From the NCBI RefSeq assembly GCF_007655305.1, contig NZ_VLOG01000021.1:51725-96697 (forward strand): 44,973 nucleotides of DNA. Reading direction: 5' to 3'. The position numbers were made by a program, and so were the translations under genes. Below the pieces are notes generated by a model. It did no database searches, was not told the origin of the DNA, and saw nothing but the letters and a program-made list of their open reading frames with translations. Below, piece by piece: positions 16,903 to 25,765 of this stretch. Source of the DNA: Algoriphagus algorifonticola (lineage in GTDB: Bacteria; Bacteroidota; Bacteroidia; Cytophagales; Cyclobacteriaceae). Each line of letters starts with the position of its first letter. Within the stretch, counting starts at the first letter, position 1.

Positions 16903-18423
16903 ATGAATCGATTATACCTACTAATAACCTTATTTTCTTTGGTCTGGTTTCCAACTTATGCTCAAATAGATCAAGTTGAGATACAGCGCCTTTCCAAAGA
17001 AAGTTTGCTTCCATCTTTAAACAAGTTTTATGAATTCCTGAAAATCCCGAATAACGGACGTTATTCAGATCAAATTCAAGCAAATCTCAATTGGTGTCAA
17101 AAAGAATTGAACAAACTTGGATTTGAAACGCAAGTACTCAGTGCAGGGGGAGTTCCTCATTTATTTGCAAAAGGAAAAATTGACCCCGCAAAAAAAACTA
17201 TTCTGGTTTACATGCAGATTGATGGGCAAGCAGTGGATACCTCAGCTTGGAACCAAAAAAGTCCATTTGTCCCTGCCTTGAAAAAAGAAGTCGATGGGAA
17301 ATTGGAAGAAATAAATTGGAGTTCATTGAATGACAGGATCGATTTGGATTGGAAAATTTTTGCCCGATCGGCTTCAGACTCCAAAGGTCCAGCCATGAGC
17401 TTTTTTACGGCTATGGAAATTTTTCAGCAAAACCAACTTGAGCCGGAAGTGAACCTGAAGCTAATTCTCGACTTTCAAGAAGAACTCTCATCTCCAGAAT
17501 TAGCTGGAATAGTGCAGGCTAATCAAGCATTATTTGCAGCCGATGGAATATTGATCATGGACGGTACCCGTCACTTATCCAACCTCCCCAATCTAGCATT
17601 TGGTGCAAGAGGAATAGCTACCGTCACTATCAAAGTATTTGGAGCAAAAGAAAATCTGCATTCCGGGCAATATGGGAATTTCTCTCCGAATCCGGTTTTT
17701 GGCTTATCCAGACTGCTGGCAGCAATGAAAGATGAGTCTGGGAAAGTAGTAATCCCGGGCTTTTATGAAGGAGTCAATTTGAGTGAATTGGACATACAAG
17801 CAATGGCCGAAGTGCCGGAATCTGTGGAAGAAATACTGGATGAACTTGGATTAGCCGAAGCAGATCAAGTGGGAGGGAGCTATCAGGAAGCCATGCAGTA
17901 TCCATCATTAAATATTCGGGGAATCAATGCAGGTTGGGTAGGAAAGGAGGTAAGGACCTTGATACCTTCTGTGGCCATAGCAGAAATTGACATCCGGACA
18001 GTCAAAGAGACTCCTGGAGAGAGGCAAATAGCACTTTTGCGAAAATTTATCACCGATCAAGGCTATCATATAATAGCTGGTGAGGAGCCAAGCTTGGAAG
18101 AGCGAAAGGTTTACTCGAAACTTGCCTCTTTTGATTTTCGCATCGGTTCCCAGCCTTTCAGAACCTCCATGGATTCTGATTTTGCGCTATGGTTGGAAGC
18201 AGGAATGAGACATGTTTTCGGATCAGATTATGTCAAAACCAGACAAACGGGTGGCTCCCAACCAATGGCACCTTTCATCAATATTTTAAATGCTCCGGCA
18301 GTTTCCGTACGGATTCCAAATCCAGATAACAACATTCACGGACCTAATGAGAATATCAGAATTGGTAACTATCTGGAAGGAATCCAAACTTGTTTAAGTA
18401 TTCTTTCCCAACCTTTTCAATGA
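16903..18423 (+). CDS. Exported M20-family peptidase homologue, one ligand altered
   Basis: A 506-residue protein with a signal peptide (cleavage near TYA-Q, residue 20). It follows the M20 carboxypeptidase/dipeptidase pattern: LVYMQIDGQAVD (residues 101-112), ASDSKGP with D159, the catalytic pair E193-E194 in FQEELSS, a later LIMDGTRH, a dimerisation lid with LHSGQYGN, and the last metal ligand in NNIHGPNENI. In the first motif the family has H-x-D, but here residue 105 is Gln (codon CAG, one base from His), leaving D107. It may have altered metal binding or activity. Its stop overlaps the DUF819 gene by ATGA, suggesting translational coupling. Confidence 0.88.
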   Translation: MNRLYLLITLFSLVWFPTYAQIDQVEIQRLSKESLLPSLNKFYEFLKIPNNGRYSDQIQANLNWCQKELNKLGFETQVLSAGGVPHLFAKGKIDPAKKTILVYMQIDGQAVDTSAWNQKSPFVPALKKEVDGKLEEINWSSLNDRIDLDWKIFARSASDSKGPAMSFFTAMEIFQQNQLEPEVNLKLILDFQEELSSPELAGIVQANQALFAADGILIMDGTRHLSNLPNLAFGARGIATVTIKVFGAKENLHSGQYGNFSPNPVFGLSRLLAAMKDESGKVVIPGFYEGVNLSELDIQAMAEVPESVEEILDELGLAEADQVGGSYQEAMQYPSLNIRGINAGWVGKEVRTLIPSVAIAEIDIRTVKETPGERQIALLRKFITDQGYHIIAGEEPSLEERKVYSKLASFDFRIGSQPFRTSMDSDFALWLEAGMRHVFGSDYVKTRQTGGSQPMAPFINILNAPAVSVRIPNPDNNIHGPNENIRIGNYLEGIQTCLSILSQPFQ

Positions 18424-19565
18424 ATTCATTTGATGAAATCATATCTCTAGTAATTGTTTTATTAACAGTTACTTTTGTATTGAAAATCAATATTTTAAAT
18501 AATAAAATAATTGAAGGAATTCTCAACTGGTTTCCTGCAATTTTATTTGCTTATGTGATTCCGGCAGGATTTACGCACCTCTTTGGATGGGATCTATCCA
18601 GTGTTTATTTACATAGCCTAAGCAGAAACTGGATTATCCCAATCACCCTTTTGGCAGTGATGTCCGCATTACCTTTCAAGCAGTTGGCAGTAGTGGGATT
18701 AAGACCTTTGGCTTTATTTTTTGGAGGAAGTCTCTTTATAGCAACATTACCCGTATTACTGGTTTCAGGAGTGCTTTTAATCGAACCAGGCAATGATGTT
18801 ATCTTTTTCGAACAGGAATATTGGAAAGGACTCGTCCCCATTGTTGGAGGCTGGATTGGTGGAAGTACCTCTCAGTTGATTTTAAAAGAGCTCGCCCAAA
18901 CCCCTGAAAATATCTTTCTCTCAGTTTTGGTATTGGATAATATTTTGGTCAACATCTGGACAATCTTGATGTTTCAGTTTATCAAAAAAGGAGAAGTTCT
19001 CAACAAACTGATAGGGATCAAAGATCCTCTTCCAAGCACCTTAGCAGACCCCAAAATCAATTCTGGAAGGAAAATCAAACCCTTGGTGATCATTCTAATT
19101 TTTGCTCTGATCACAGGTATCAGTTACTTTTTAAATCTATCATTCCTCATGCTGGTTATAAGTTTATCAATTTTGGGAATGCTTTTGGGTAACTTGATTA
19201 CACATTGGAATACCTCATTTTCCCTAAAAATGGGAGGAGTCTGTATTGTTTTGATCATGGCCATTCTTGGTTTGCGATTAGATTTCAGCAACCTAACCTT
19301 ACCTTGGAGCTTTGTAAGTTTGGTTTTGGTTTGGTTGATTTTGCACTTTATTCTGATGTTAGTCCTATCCAAAGTATTGAGGCTTAATCTGATCTGGGTT
19401 CCTATCGCATCCATGGCAAATTTGGGCGGAATTTCTACTGCTCCGGCCGTTACAGCTGCATATAGGAAAGATTTAATGCCTCATGCGGTGCTATTAGCCA
19501 TTTTGAGTATGGTTACCGGAACAGGGTGGGGGATGCTCACTATTTATTTATTCCAACAATTCTGA
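18420..19565 (+). CDS. DUF819 family multi-pass membrane protein
   Basis: A 381-residue hydrophobic protein with roughly ten membrane segments. Family-typical glycine and serine-rich stretches are VPIVGGWIGGSTSQL and, near the end, MANLGGISTAPAVTAAY. The frame is open from a TTG at 18390, but the ATG at 18420 overlapping the previous stop (ATGA) is the natural start. DUF819 proteins (YjcL-like) are predicted transporters of unknown substrate. Coupling to an exported M20 peptidase homologue suggests uptake or export of a peptide or amino-acid product, which is inference only. The 156-residue gene follows after 41 bp. Confidence 0.88.
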   Translation: MNSFDEIISLVIVLLTVTFVLKINILNNKIIEGILNWFPAILFAYVIPAGFTHLFGWDLSSVYLHSLSRNWIIPITLLAVMSALPFKQLAVVGLRPLALFFGGSLFIATLPVLLVSGVLLIEPGNDVIFFEQEYWKGLVPIVGGWIGGSTSQLILKELAQTPENIFLSVLVLDNILVNIWTILMFQFIKKGEVLNKLIGIKDPLPSTLADPKINSGRKIKPLVIILIFALITGISYFLNLSFLMLVISLSILGMLLGNLITHWNTSFSLKMGGVCIVLIMAILGLRLDFSNLTLPWSFVSLVLVWLILHFILMLVLSKVLRLNLIWVPIASMANLGGISTAPAVTAAYRKDLMPHAVLLAILSMVTGTGWGMLTIYLFQQF

Positions 19566-19606
19566 AGCAAGCAGCTTATAATTCTGATTAAATTCTAAAA
19601 AAGTAT

Positions 19607-20077
19607 ATGGACATTCCCAGTTTAGCCACCTTGAAAAAAGACCTTGGCTATATTTCTGAACAGGAAATTAAGGATCTTTTGATCGAATTAATAAAGTTTA
19701 GCAGGGACAATAAGGCCTATTTATTTTTTAAACTCTATGAAAGGGATCAGCCAGGATTATTTGTGGAAATGGTTAAAGAAGACTTATTAGTTGAATTTGA
19801 AAAGGCTAGGGTAGAGCATGGTTATTATGCGAAAAAATCAGCTCAAAGTATTCGTAGAAAAATGAATAAGCTTTTAAAATTATCAAAGTCCAAATCCGAT
19901 CAGGCTGAGGTCATTCTTTTCTTTTGTGAAAAAATAAAGGAAATGGGATTTTTAAAGCACCGGAACTCTGTGATCAAAAATCTGTATGAGATCCAGAAAG
20001 GAAAAGTTGAAAAGTTAGTAAGTGGATTACACGAAGATTTACAGTACGATTTCCAGTTTCGACTGGAGGAACTATAA
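19607..20077 (+). CDS. Small lysine-rich helical protein, unknown function
   Basis: A 156-residue cytoplasmic protein, almost entirely alpha-helical and rich in Lys and Glu. A middle basic helix (AKKSAQSIRRKMNKLLKLSKS) could bind nucleic acid. It resembles small uncharacterised Bacteroidota proteins of the DUF6155 kind, but I cannot confirm the family. It is the last gene of the M20-DUF819 run, ending at a strong bidirectional terminator. No catalytic motif is seen. Confidence 0.65.
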   Translation: MDIPSLATLKKDLGYISEQEIKDLLIELIKFSRDNKAYLFFKLYERDQPGLFVEMVKEDLLVEFEKARVEHGYYAKKSAQSIRRKMNKLLKLSKSKSDQAEVILFFCEKIKEMGFLKHRNSVIKNLYEIQKGKVEKLVSGLHEDLQYDFQFRLEEL

Positions 20078-20079
20078 AA

Positions 20080-20112
20080 AAAAAGTCCGGGCAAAATACC
20101 CGGACTTTTTAA
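20080..20112. terminator. Bidirectional terminator
   Basis: An 11-bp perfect stem, AAAAGTCCGGG (20081-20091) with CCCGGACTTTT (20099-20109), around a 7-nt loop. T run on the plus strand and A run before the stem serve the convergent 19607 and CHRD genes. Confidence 0.9.
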
Positions 20113-20128
20113 AACCAACCATCTACTA

Positions 20129-21712
20129 TTAATTTACATTCACCCCAATATTTCCTTGGGCAACAACTGTCGCAAGTTCTGCCATGGAGAGGTGTACATT
20201 GATATATCCGTTAAATTCCAATAGTTGCTCATAAGTAATTGCTGTTTCATCATCTAATGCAACAATATTGGTCATGCTTATTCCTGTGGTGCCATCAACT
20301 GGCGTAAAGGTAAATGCAATGCTTCCGCCCATTTCGGCTGTATTATTGTGAATATGAGCTGGATGAGAAGAGCCTGCTATCGTGTTTTCTACATCTAAAA
20401 TTGCTAGGGTAGTACCATTAGCTCTTTTTCTAAAAGTCGCAGTACCATTGATTCCTACTACATCTTTTTCACCTAATACATAGGTGGTTGACTCTCCGGT
20501 CAATTCATTGGACCCGATATCACCTTGAGCAACGATGGTTCCCAATTCACTTGCAGAAAGGTGCACATTGATATATCCATTGAATTCTAAAATATCATCA
20601 TAACCAATCATGGAATCGTCGTCTAGCGTAGCTACGTTGGTCACACTTACACCAGTTGCACCATTGACTGGAGTAAATGTGAAGGCAATTCCACCACCTT
20701 CTAATGCTGTATTAAAGTGAATGTGTGCTGGATGCATTCCGTCTTCAGGAGTATTCATCAGCTCGATCATAGCTAAAGCTTCACCGTTCACACGCTTCTT
20801 GAAAGTAGCTGTACCGCTAATTCCATCCACATCTTTTTCTCCTAACTCATAAACTTTTTCTTCTCCAGTAAGCTCATTTTGACCTATATCTCCTTGTGCC
20901 ACTAATGTACCTAGATCTTCTGCAGACAAGTGAATATTCACATATCCATCAAAATCCAATAATTGAGTATAGGTAATAGGAGTACCGTCATCTAGAGTTG
21001 AAATATTGGTTGCACTCATACCAGTAGCACCTACAACAGGATTAAAAGTAAATGCAATTCCTCCGCCTTCAGCGGCAGTGTTGAAATGTATATGTCCAGG
21101 GTGCATCCCGTCTTCTGGCGTTCCCATCAGCATAATTTCCGCCAATGTTTCACCATTAACTCTTTGACTGAAAGTAGCAGAACCGCTAATCCCATCTACA
21201 TCTACAGAACCTAGGGCATAAGTCTTAGATTCACCAGTTAAGGCATTCTCACCGATATCACCCTGAGCAATCAAAGTTGCCAAATCGGAACTTGACAAAT
21301 GCACATTGATATAACCATCAAAATTGATTAGCTGCTCATAAGTAATAGCACTACCATCATCTAAGGTGTTGACAGTTACGCTACTCATCCCAGTTGTACC
21401 ATCCACTGTTCCCAAGGTTAATGCAATATCACCACCTTCAGCTGCAGTATTAAAATGAATATGAGCTGGATGCATTCCACCGGAAGGTGTACTTGACAGA
21501 CGAAGATTGATGGTGGTTGTGTTATCGTCATTTTCAACAAATTCAGCTGTTCCAGAAATCGATGGATCAGATACTGAGCTTAATTGAAAAGTTGCTGTTT
21601 GCCCCGTAGGCATTGGCATGGGGTCAATTGGATCGATGTTTTGGTCGCAACTGACCAAAACTGCGGAGAATAATAAGAGTAATCCTCCCAAAATTTGTCT
21701 TGTGTAGTACAT
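20129..21712 (-). CDS. Lipoprotein with four tandem CHRD-like repeats
   Basis: A 527-residue lipoprotein: hydrophobic leader and lipobox LVSC with C22, followed by an Asp/Pro-rich tether. The rest is four copies of a CHRD-like domain. HPAHIH (HPGHIH in copy 2) starts at residues 81, 204, 327 and 450, an exact 123-residue period with no insertions or deletions. Each copy also has GYINVHLS or a variant and ends near AQGDIG. CHRD domains are beta-rich, occur in chordin and in bacterial surface proteins, and their conserved His residues could bind metal; no bacterial function is established. It diverges from the SLC13 transporter gene across 268 bp. Confidence 0.9.
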   Translation of the reverse strand: MYYTRQILGGLLLLFSAVLVSCDQNIDPIDPMPMPTGQTATFQLSSVSDPSISGTAEFVENDDNTTTINLRLSSTPSGGMHPAHIHFNTAAEGGDIALTLGTVDGTTGMSSVTVNTLDDGSAITYEQLINFDGYINVHLSSSDLATLIAQGDIGENALTGESKTYALGSVDVDGISGSATFSQRVNGETLAEIMLMGTPEDGMHPGHIHFNTAAEGGGIAFTFNPVVGATGMSATNISTLDDGTPITYTQLLDFDGYVNIHLSAEDLGTLVAQGDIGQNELTGEEKVYELGEKDVDGISGTATFKKRVNGEALAMIELMNTPEDGMHPAHIHFNTALEGGGIAFTFTPVNGATGVSVTNVATLDDDSMIGYDDILEFNGYINVHLSASELGTIVAQGDIGSNELTGESTTYVLGEKDVVGINGTATFRKRANGTTLAILDVENTIAGSSHPAHIHNNTAEMGGSIAFTFTPVDGTTGISMTNIVALDDETAITYEQLLEFNGYINVHLSMAELATVVAQGNIGVNVN

Positions 21713-21881
21713 AATTTTTGAGGTTAGTTAAAATTTTAAATAGCAGGATTGGTTTCCTGTACTTTGATCTACCTTTTTAGCTACGAAGTGCTTTTAGGGT
21801 ATGGATTGACTAAAATCAAAATTTTCAGTATTTTCTTTCTCTGCGGATGCTTGTTCGAAATTGAGATATTTATTATTTGTT

Positions 21882-21899
21882 ACATAATTTACATTATGT
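21882..21899. promoter_or_regulatory. Palindrome in CHRD/SLC13 divergent region
   Basis: ACATAAT (21882-21888) and ATTATGT (21893-21899) form a perfect 7-bp inverted repeat with a 4-bp centre, in the 268-bp spacer between divergent genes. It could be an operator for either, but AT-rich palindromes arise by chance. The rest of 21713-21980 shows no other clear signal. Confidence 0.3.
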
Positions 21900-21980
21900 T
21901 AAGTAATAAATTTTGATACCCCGATTCCATTATAATTTTTTAACTTCAGCCAAATTTATCCCTACCCCAGAATTCACTGA

Positions 21981-23450
21981 ATGAAGATCAATCTGTCTAC
22001 CCTCGGTTTATTTGCAGGACCGCTTTCTTATTTTCTAATTTTATCTTTTGTCCAGTCTCCGGATTTAAACCCTCAAGCTTTAGCTATGCTGGCCTTAGCA
22101 TCCTGGATGGCTATCTGGTGGATCACTGAAGCTTTGCCAATTGCAGCTACGGCTTTTCTTCCTTTAATATTTATGCCCACTTTGGATATTCTGCCAATTG
22201 CTGAGGTTTCTTCCAATTACATGCATCCTACGGTTATGTTATATATGGGTGGATTTCTAATGGCTACAGGGATAGAAAAATGGAATCTACACCGCAGGAT
22301 CGCCCTATCCATAATTAATTTAATTGGCACTGATCTTAGAACTATTGTTTTGGGATTCATTTTAGCCACTGGATTTCTATCCATGTGGATTTCAAATTCA
22401 GCCACTTCCTTGATGATGCTTCCCATTGGATTAGCTGTAGTAAAGCAGTTTGAGGATTCATTTGGCTCCGAAAATTTAAGCCTCTCTCAGAGATTGGGGA
22501 AAAATATCATGTTGGGAATTGCCTACAGCGCTTCTATCGGAGGTGTCGCAACCCTTATCGGAACTCCTACCAACACGATTTTAGCTGCCGTGGTCTCAGA
22601 CCTTTATGATTATCAAATCGGATTTAATGAATGGATGCTTTTTGGCTTTCCTTTATCCATTACACTTATTTTTATATGTTGGTGGTATTTAGTGACTTTT
22701 GCCAATCCTCTCCCAAAAAGGTTTAAGCTAAACGATGCTAAAACCATTGTGTCTGAGCAGCTCCAAAAACTAGGAAAAATCTCCTATGAGGAAATAAATG
22801 TATTGGTCGTTTTTTCCTTAGTATGCTTTGCATGGATATCCAGAAGCTTCCTGTTAGATCAGCTTATACCCGGTATTGACGACACCATAATTGTACTGAC
22901 CGGAGTTTTGATTTTATTTCTCCTCCCCGATTCAACTAAAACTAAAAGAATTCTAGACTGGAAAACAGCAGAGCAAATTCCTTGGGGAATTTTGATTCTA
23001 TTTGGAGGTGGATTGGCTTTGGCTGAAGGATTTAAAGAAACAGGATTAGCCGAGTGGATCGGTCAAAGATTCACCCTAATTGAAGGTGTGGGATTTTTCT
23101 TCCTGCTTTTGGTGATTATAGCATCTGTTAACTTTTTAACAGAGGTTACCTCCAATGTGGCAACTGCTTCCATGCTTCTCCCGATTCTCGCTTCTGTAGC
23201 GATCAAATTAGACTTACATCCTTTCGGTTTGATGGTTGGAGCTACTCTTGCCGCCAGTTGTGCATTTATGCTTCCTGTTGCTACCCCTCCCAACGCAGTC
23301 GTTTTCGGTTCCGGTTTTCTACAAATGAAAGATATGGTCAAGGCTGGGTTTTGGCTTAATATTTTATCAATTCTGCTGGTAACGCTTATGGTCTATTTCC
23401 TTCTTCCTTTGTTCTGGGATATTAATTTGCTTCAGAACCCATTTGATTAA
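21981..23450 (+). CDS. SLC13/DASS family anion transporter
   Basis: A 489-residue membrane protein with about 11-12 transmembrane segments, in the divalent anion:Na+ symporter family. Two inverted-repeat signature loops are visible: SNSATSLMMLPIG with GGVATLIGTPTNT in the first half, and TSNVATASMLLPI with PVATPPNAVVFGSG in the second. These are the substrate and sodium-binding SNT-type hairpins. Likely substrates are C4-dicarboxylates, citrate or sulfate; the choice cannot be made from sequence. The LytS/LytTR genes follow 205 bp downstream and could sense the same nutrient, as carboxylate-responsive kinases often do, but this is inference. Confidence 0.92.
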   Translation: MKINLSTLGLFAGPLSYFLILSFVQSPDLNPQALAMLALASWMAIWWITEALPIAATAFLPLIFMPTLDILPIAEVSSNYMHPTVMLYMGGFLMATGIEKWNLHRRIALSIINLIGTDLRTIVLGFILATGFLSMWISNSATSLMMLPIGLAVVKQFEDSFGSENLSLSQRLGKNIMLGIAYSASIGGVATLIGTPTNTILAAVVSDLYDYQIGFNEWMLFGFPLSITLIFICWWYLVTFANPLPKRFKLNDAKTIVSEQLQKLGKISYEEINVLVVFSLVCFAWISRSFLLDQLIPGIDDTIIVLTGVLILFLLPDSTKTKRILDWKTAEQIPWGILILFGGGLALAEGFKETGLAEWIGQRFTLIEGVGFFFLLLVIIASVNFLTEVTSNVATASMLLPILASVAIKLDLHPFGLMVGATLAASCAFMLPVATPPNAVVFGSGFLQMKDMVKAGFWLNILSILLVTLMVYFLLPLFWDINLLQNPFD

Positions 23451-23533
23451 TTAAATAGCCTTTCCATCCCATAAACTAACCTATTCATCCCAACAAATTG
23501 ACGCTGATTAGCCAACATGGTATTCTTGTATCC

Positions 23534-23650
23534 ATGAAAGCAAGGGAAACAAAAAATTCAATTAGGCAGAAAAACGGGAAATCAGGTTTCTATTTTCTGA
23601 TGATTGTGGCCTTGCTTTATCACATTTATTCCATTTTGACCCAATTCTAA
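23534..23650 (+). CDS. Possible 38-residue single-pass membrane peptide
   Basis: An ATG-initiated frame of 38 codons ending 5 bp before the kinase start. The first 18 residues are strongly basic and polar (MKARETKNSIRQKNGKSG), and the rest is one hydrophobic helix (FYFLMIVALLYHIYSIL), a positive-inside layout. Its tight spacing with the kinase and its coherent topology favour a real small membrane protein, perhaps a modulator of the sensor. Length is too short for statistics, so confidence is moderate. Confidence 0.4.
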   Translation: MKARETKNSIRQKNGKSGFYFLMIVALLYHIYSILTQF

Positions 23651-23655
23651 AACCT

Positions 23656-25077
23656 ATGAAGGTAAAAAGCTTTGATTTTAGGCAAATTGAATGGTGGCTG
23701 GTGAGCAGCGCTACTCTTACAGCATTCCTTTTCATTCTTTTTGGTTACAGACCGCAGTTTTATAATGACTCCGGTCCAGCAATTTTTAAATTTATTAGCA
23801 GGCTTATCATTTTGGGAACAATCTATACTGCTTTCCATTTAGTGCAAATGATTTTGATTCCCAAGTTTCAAAATGATAGCAACAAATGGCCATCAATATT
23901 GCTGATGGCTTTAACCGGCGTTTTGACTTTTGTCATTTGCGCTATTTTCAGCTATCAATCAGGTTTAGTCAAAGCGGGCTTTCCTACTTTTTTGGTGGGA
24001 ATTTTAGTCCTATTCATCTGCTATCTTCTTGCAGGAAGTCTCCTAAATCAGGCCTTAACTCCACCTAGGGTCAGAGATTATCAATTGTATAATTATGCTC
24101 GTCTGATTATAGCTTTCTTATTTACCTTTTTCTTCCTAATTCAGCTGGATCCCATTACGGGATTTGGTCCCTCCATCATTTTTGGCGTATTTATCCCAAT
24201 TATTTTCATTGCAGGCTTATTTAATTTCTTTTTGGTATATGGAAAAAGAAGAGAAGGCAAAATCAAAGCATCAAGATGGTATAATTGGGGTTTGTCTTCT
24301 ATCATACTTTTAATATTTCTTGTCATCTCTTTAGAAGAAAATCAGGAGGAGATTTTTGTGATTGGCGGATTGGGAACTGTTGCTTTTATTCAGTTGATCT
24401 TCTTTCCTCTCACAACTTTTCTTTTCAAAAAGTATGATAATTATATAGGCCAGATTACTTCCCTTAACACTAAAATTGATCAGGGGCAGGCAAATATTGA
24501 TTTTTTAAGATCACAGATTAATCCACATTTTCTTTTCAATGCTTTGAATACGCTTTATGCGAGTTCATTGATAGAAAATGCTGAAAAAACCTCTGATGGA
24601 ATTCAGAAGCTTGGGGATATGATGCGCTTCATGCTACATGAAAATCAAATGCCTCAAATTCCATTATCAAGAGAAATTACCTATCTCAGAAATTACCTGG
24701 ATCTACAAATGCTCCGTTTTGGGGCTCAGAAAAATCTTGAAACTGATATTCAAATCAATGAGAATCAATGTTCCGGAGAGATTGCCCCTATGTTGATTAT
24801 TCCATTTGTAGAAAATGCTTTCAAGCATGGAATAAGCGCCAAAGAAAAATCCTGGATAAAAATTAACCTCAGATGTATTTCAGGTTCTTTGCACCTGGAT
24901 GTGGTCAATAGCGTTCATCCTAAGAGTTTAACTAAAGAATCAAAACAGGAGGAATCAGGTATAGGACTAGAAAATGTTAAAAAGCGATTGGAGTTACTTT
25001 ATCCCCATCAACATCAATTGAATATCGTTTCCAATGATAATGATTTCTTTGTACATTTTTCCATCCAATTAAAATAA
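23656..25077 (+). CDS. LytS-type sensor histidine kinase
   Basis: A 473-residue integral membrane kinase. About eight hydrophobic segments fill residues 15-260, then a short coiled segment leads into the His_kinase domain (PF06580 type). The phosphorylated histidine is H291 in NPHFLFNALNTLY. The N-box is IPFVENAFKHGIS and the G-box GIGLENVKKRLELLYP. This class partners with LytTR regulators in Bacteroidota. It is followed after 4 bp by such a regulator. The membrane region has no periplasmic sensor domain, so it probably senses an intramembrane or small-molecule cue. Confidence 0.93.
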   Translation: MKVKSFDFRQIEWWLVSSATLTAFLFILFGYRPQFYNDSGPAIFKFISRLIILGTIYTAFHLVQMILIPKFQNDSNKWPSILLMALTGVLTFVICAIFSYQSGLVKAGFPTFLVGILVLFICYLLAGSLLNQALTPPRVRDYQLYNYARLIIAFLFTFFFLIQLDPITGFGPSIIFGVFIPIIFIAGLFNFFLVYGKRREGKIKASRWYNWGLSSIILLIFLVISLEENQEEIFVIGGLGTVAFIQLIFFPLTTFLFKKYDNYIGQITSLNTKIDQGQANIDFLRSQINPHFLFNALNTLYASSLIENAEKTSDGIQKLGDMMRFMLHENQMPQIPLSREITYLRNYLDLQMLRFGAQKNLETDIQINENQCSGEIAPMLIIPFVENAFKHGISAKEKSWIKINLRCISGSLHLDVVNSVHPKSLTKESKQEESGIGLENVKKRLELLYPHQHQLNIVSNDNDFFVHFSIQLK

Positions 25078-25081
25078 GCCT

Positions 25082-25765
25082 ATGCTGCAAGCAGTTGCAA
25101 TAGACGATGAATCCTATGCGCTGGAAGTAATCAAAGCACATGCTTCCAAAGTGCCTTTTTTGAAAGTCAATGCATATTTCACTAATGCTATTGAAGGATT
25201 GGAATACATTAAATCCAATCCTGTACAGGTAGTATTTCTGGACATCAATATGCCGGATTTATCGGGAATTGATTTGGCGGAACTCCTACCTACTGATGTG
25301 CAGGTGATTTTCACCACTGCCTATTCGGATTTTGCAGTCAAAGGTTTTGAGTTGAACGCCATGGATTACTTATTGAAGCCATTCTCTTTCCCTCGATTTC
25401 TAAAAGCTTGTCAAAAGGCTCAGGAATGGATCTCGCTGCATGAATCGGATAAAGATTCCCATCTATTCATCAAGACCTCTGAGGGTATCGCCAGAGTGGA
25501 TTTCGACGAACTTCTGTACTGCGAGTCTCAGGGGAATTATGTCAACTTTCAGCTGGAAAATCATAAAATTGTAAGTCGAATGACTCTTTCTCAAGTAGAG
25601 AAAGAACTTCCCTCCTATTTTTTTCGAACTCACCGTTCATTTCTAGCCAATCGAAATCTCGTAAATAGAATAGAAAAGCATCAACTTCACCTCAAAGGGC
25701 ATACTGTGCCTATTAGTTCCAGCTATGCTGATGAAGTGAACGAAATTTTCAAAAACAATCTTTAA
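25082..25765 (+). CDS. LytTR-family response regulator
   Basis: A 227-residue two-domain regulator. The receiver domain has the acidic pocket D8-D9 and phospho-acceptor D54 in VVFLDINMPD, with K98 region LKPFSFPRF. The C-terminal LytTR DNA-binding domain runs from about residue 130, with YCESQGNYVNF and the FFRTHRSFLANRN segment. It is cotranscribed with the kinase at 23656 and is its expected phosphate acceptor. Its last 4 bases overlap the end of the convergent AraC-type gene. Confidence 0.94.
   Translation: MLQAVAIDDESYALEVIKAHASKVPFLKVNAYFTNAIEGLEYIKSNPVQVVFLDINMPDLSGIDLAELLPTDVQVIFTTAYSDFAVKGFELNAMDYLLKPFSFPRFLKACQKAQEWISLHESDKDSHLFIKTSEGIARVDFDELLYCESQGNYVNFQLENHKIVSRMTLSQVEKELPSYFFRTHRSFLANRNLVNRIEKHQLHLKGHTVPISSSYADEVNEIFKNNL

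Noticed and set aside
20129..21712. Regular DNA repetition resembling an array
   Set aside because: The 369-bp period is coding and explained by the four CHRD-like domains; there are no short spacers as in CRISPR.
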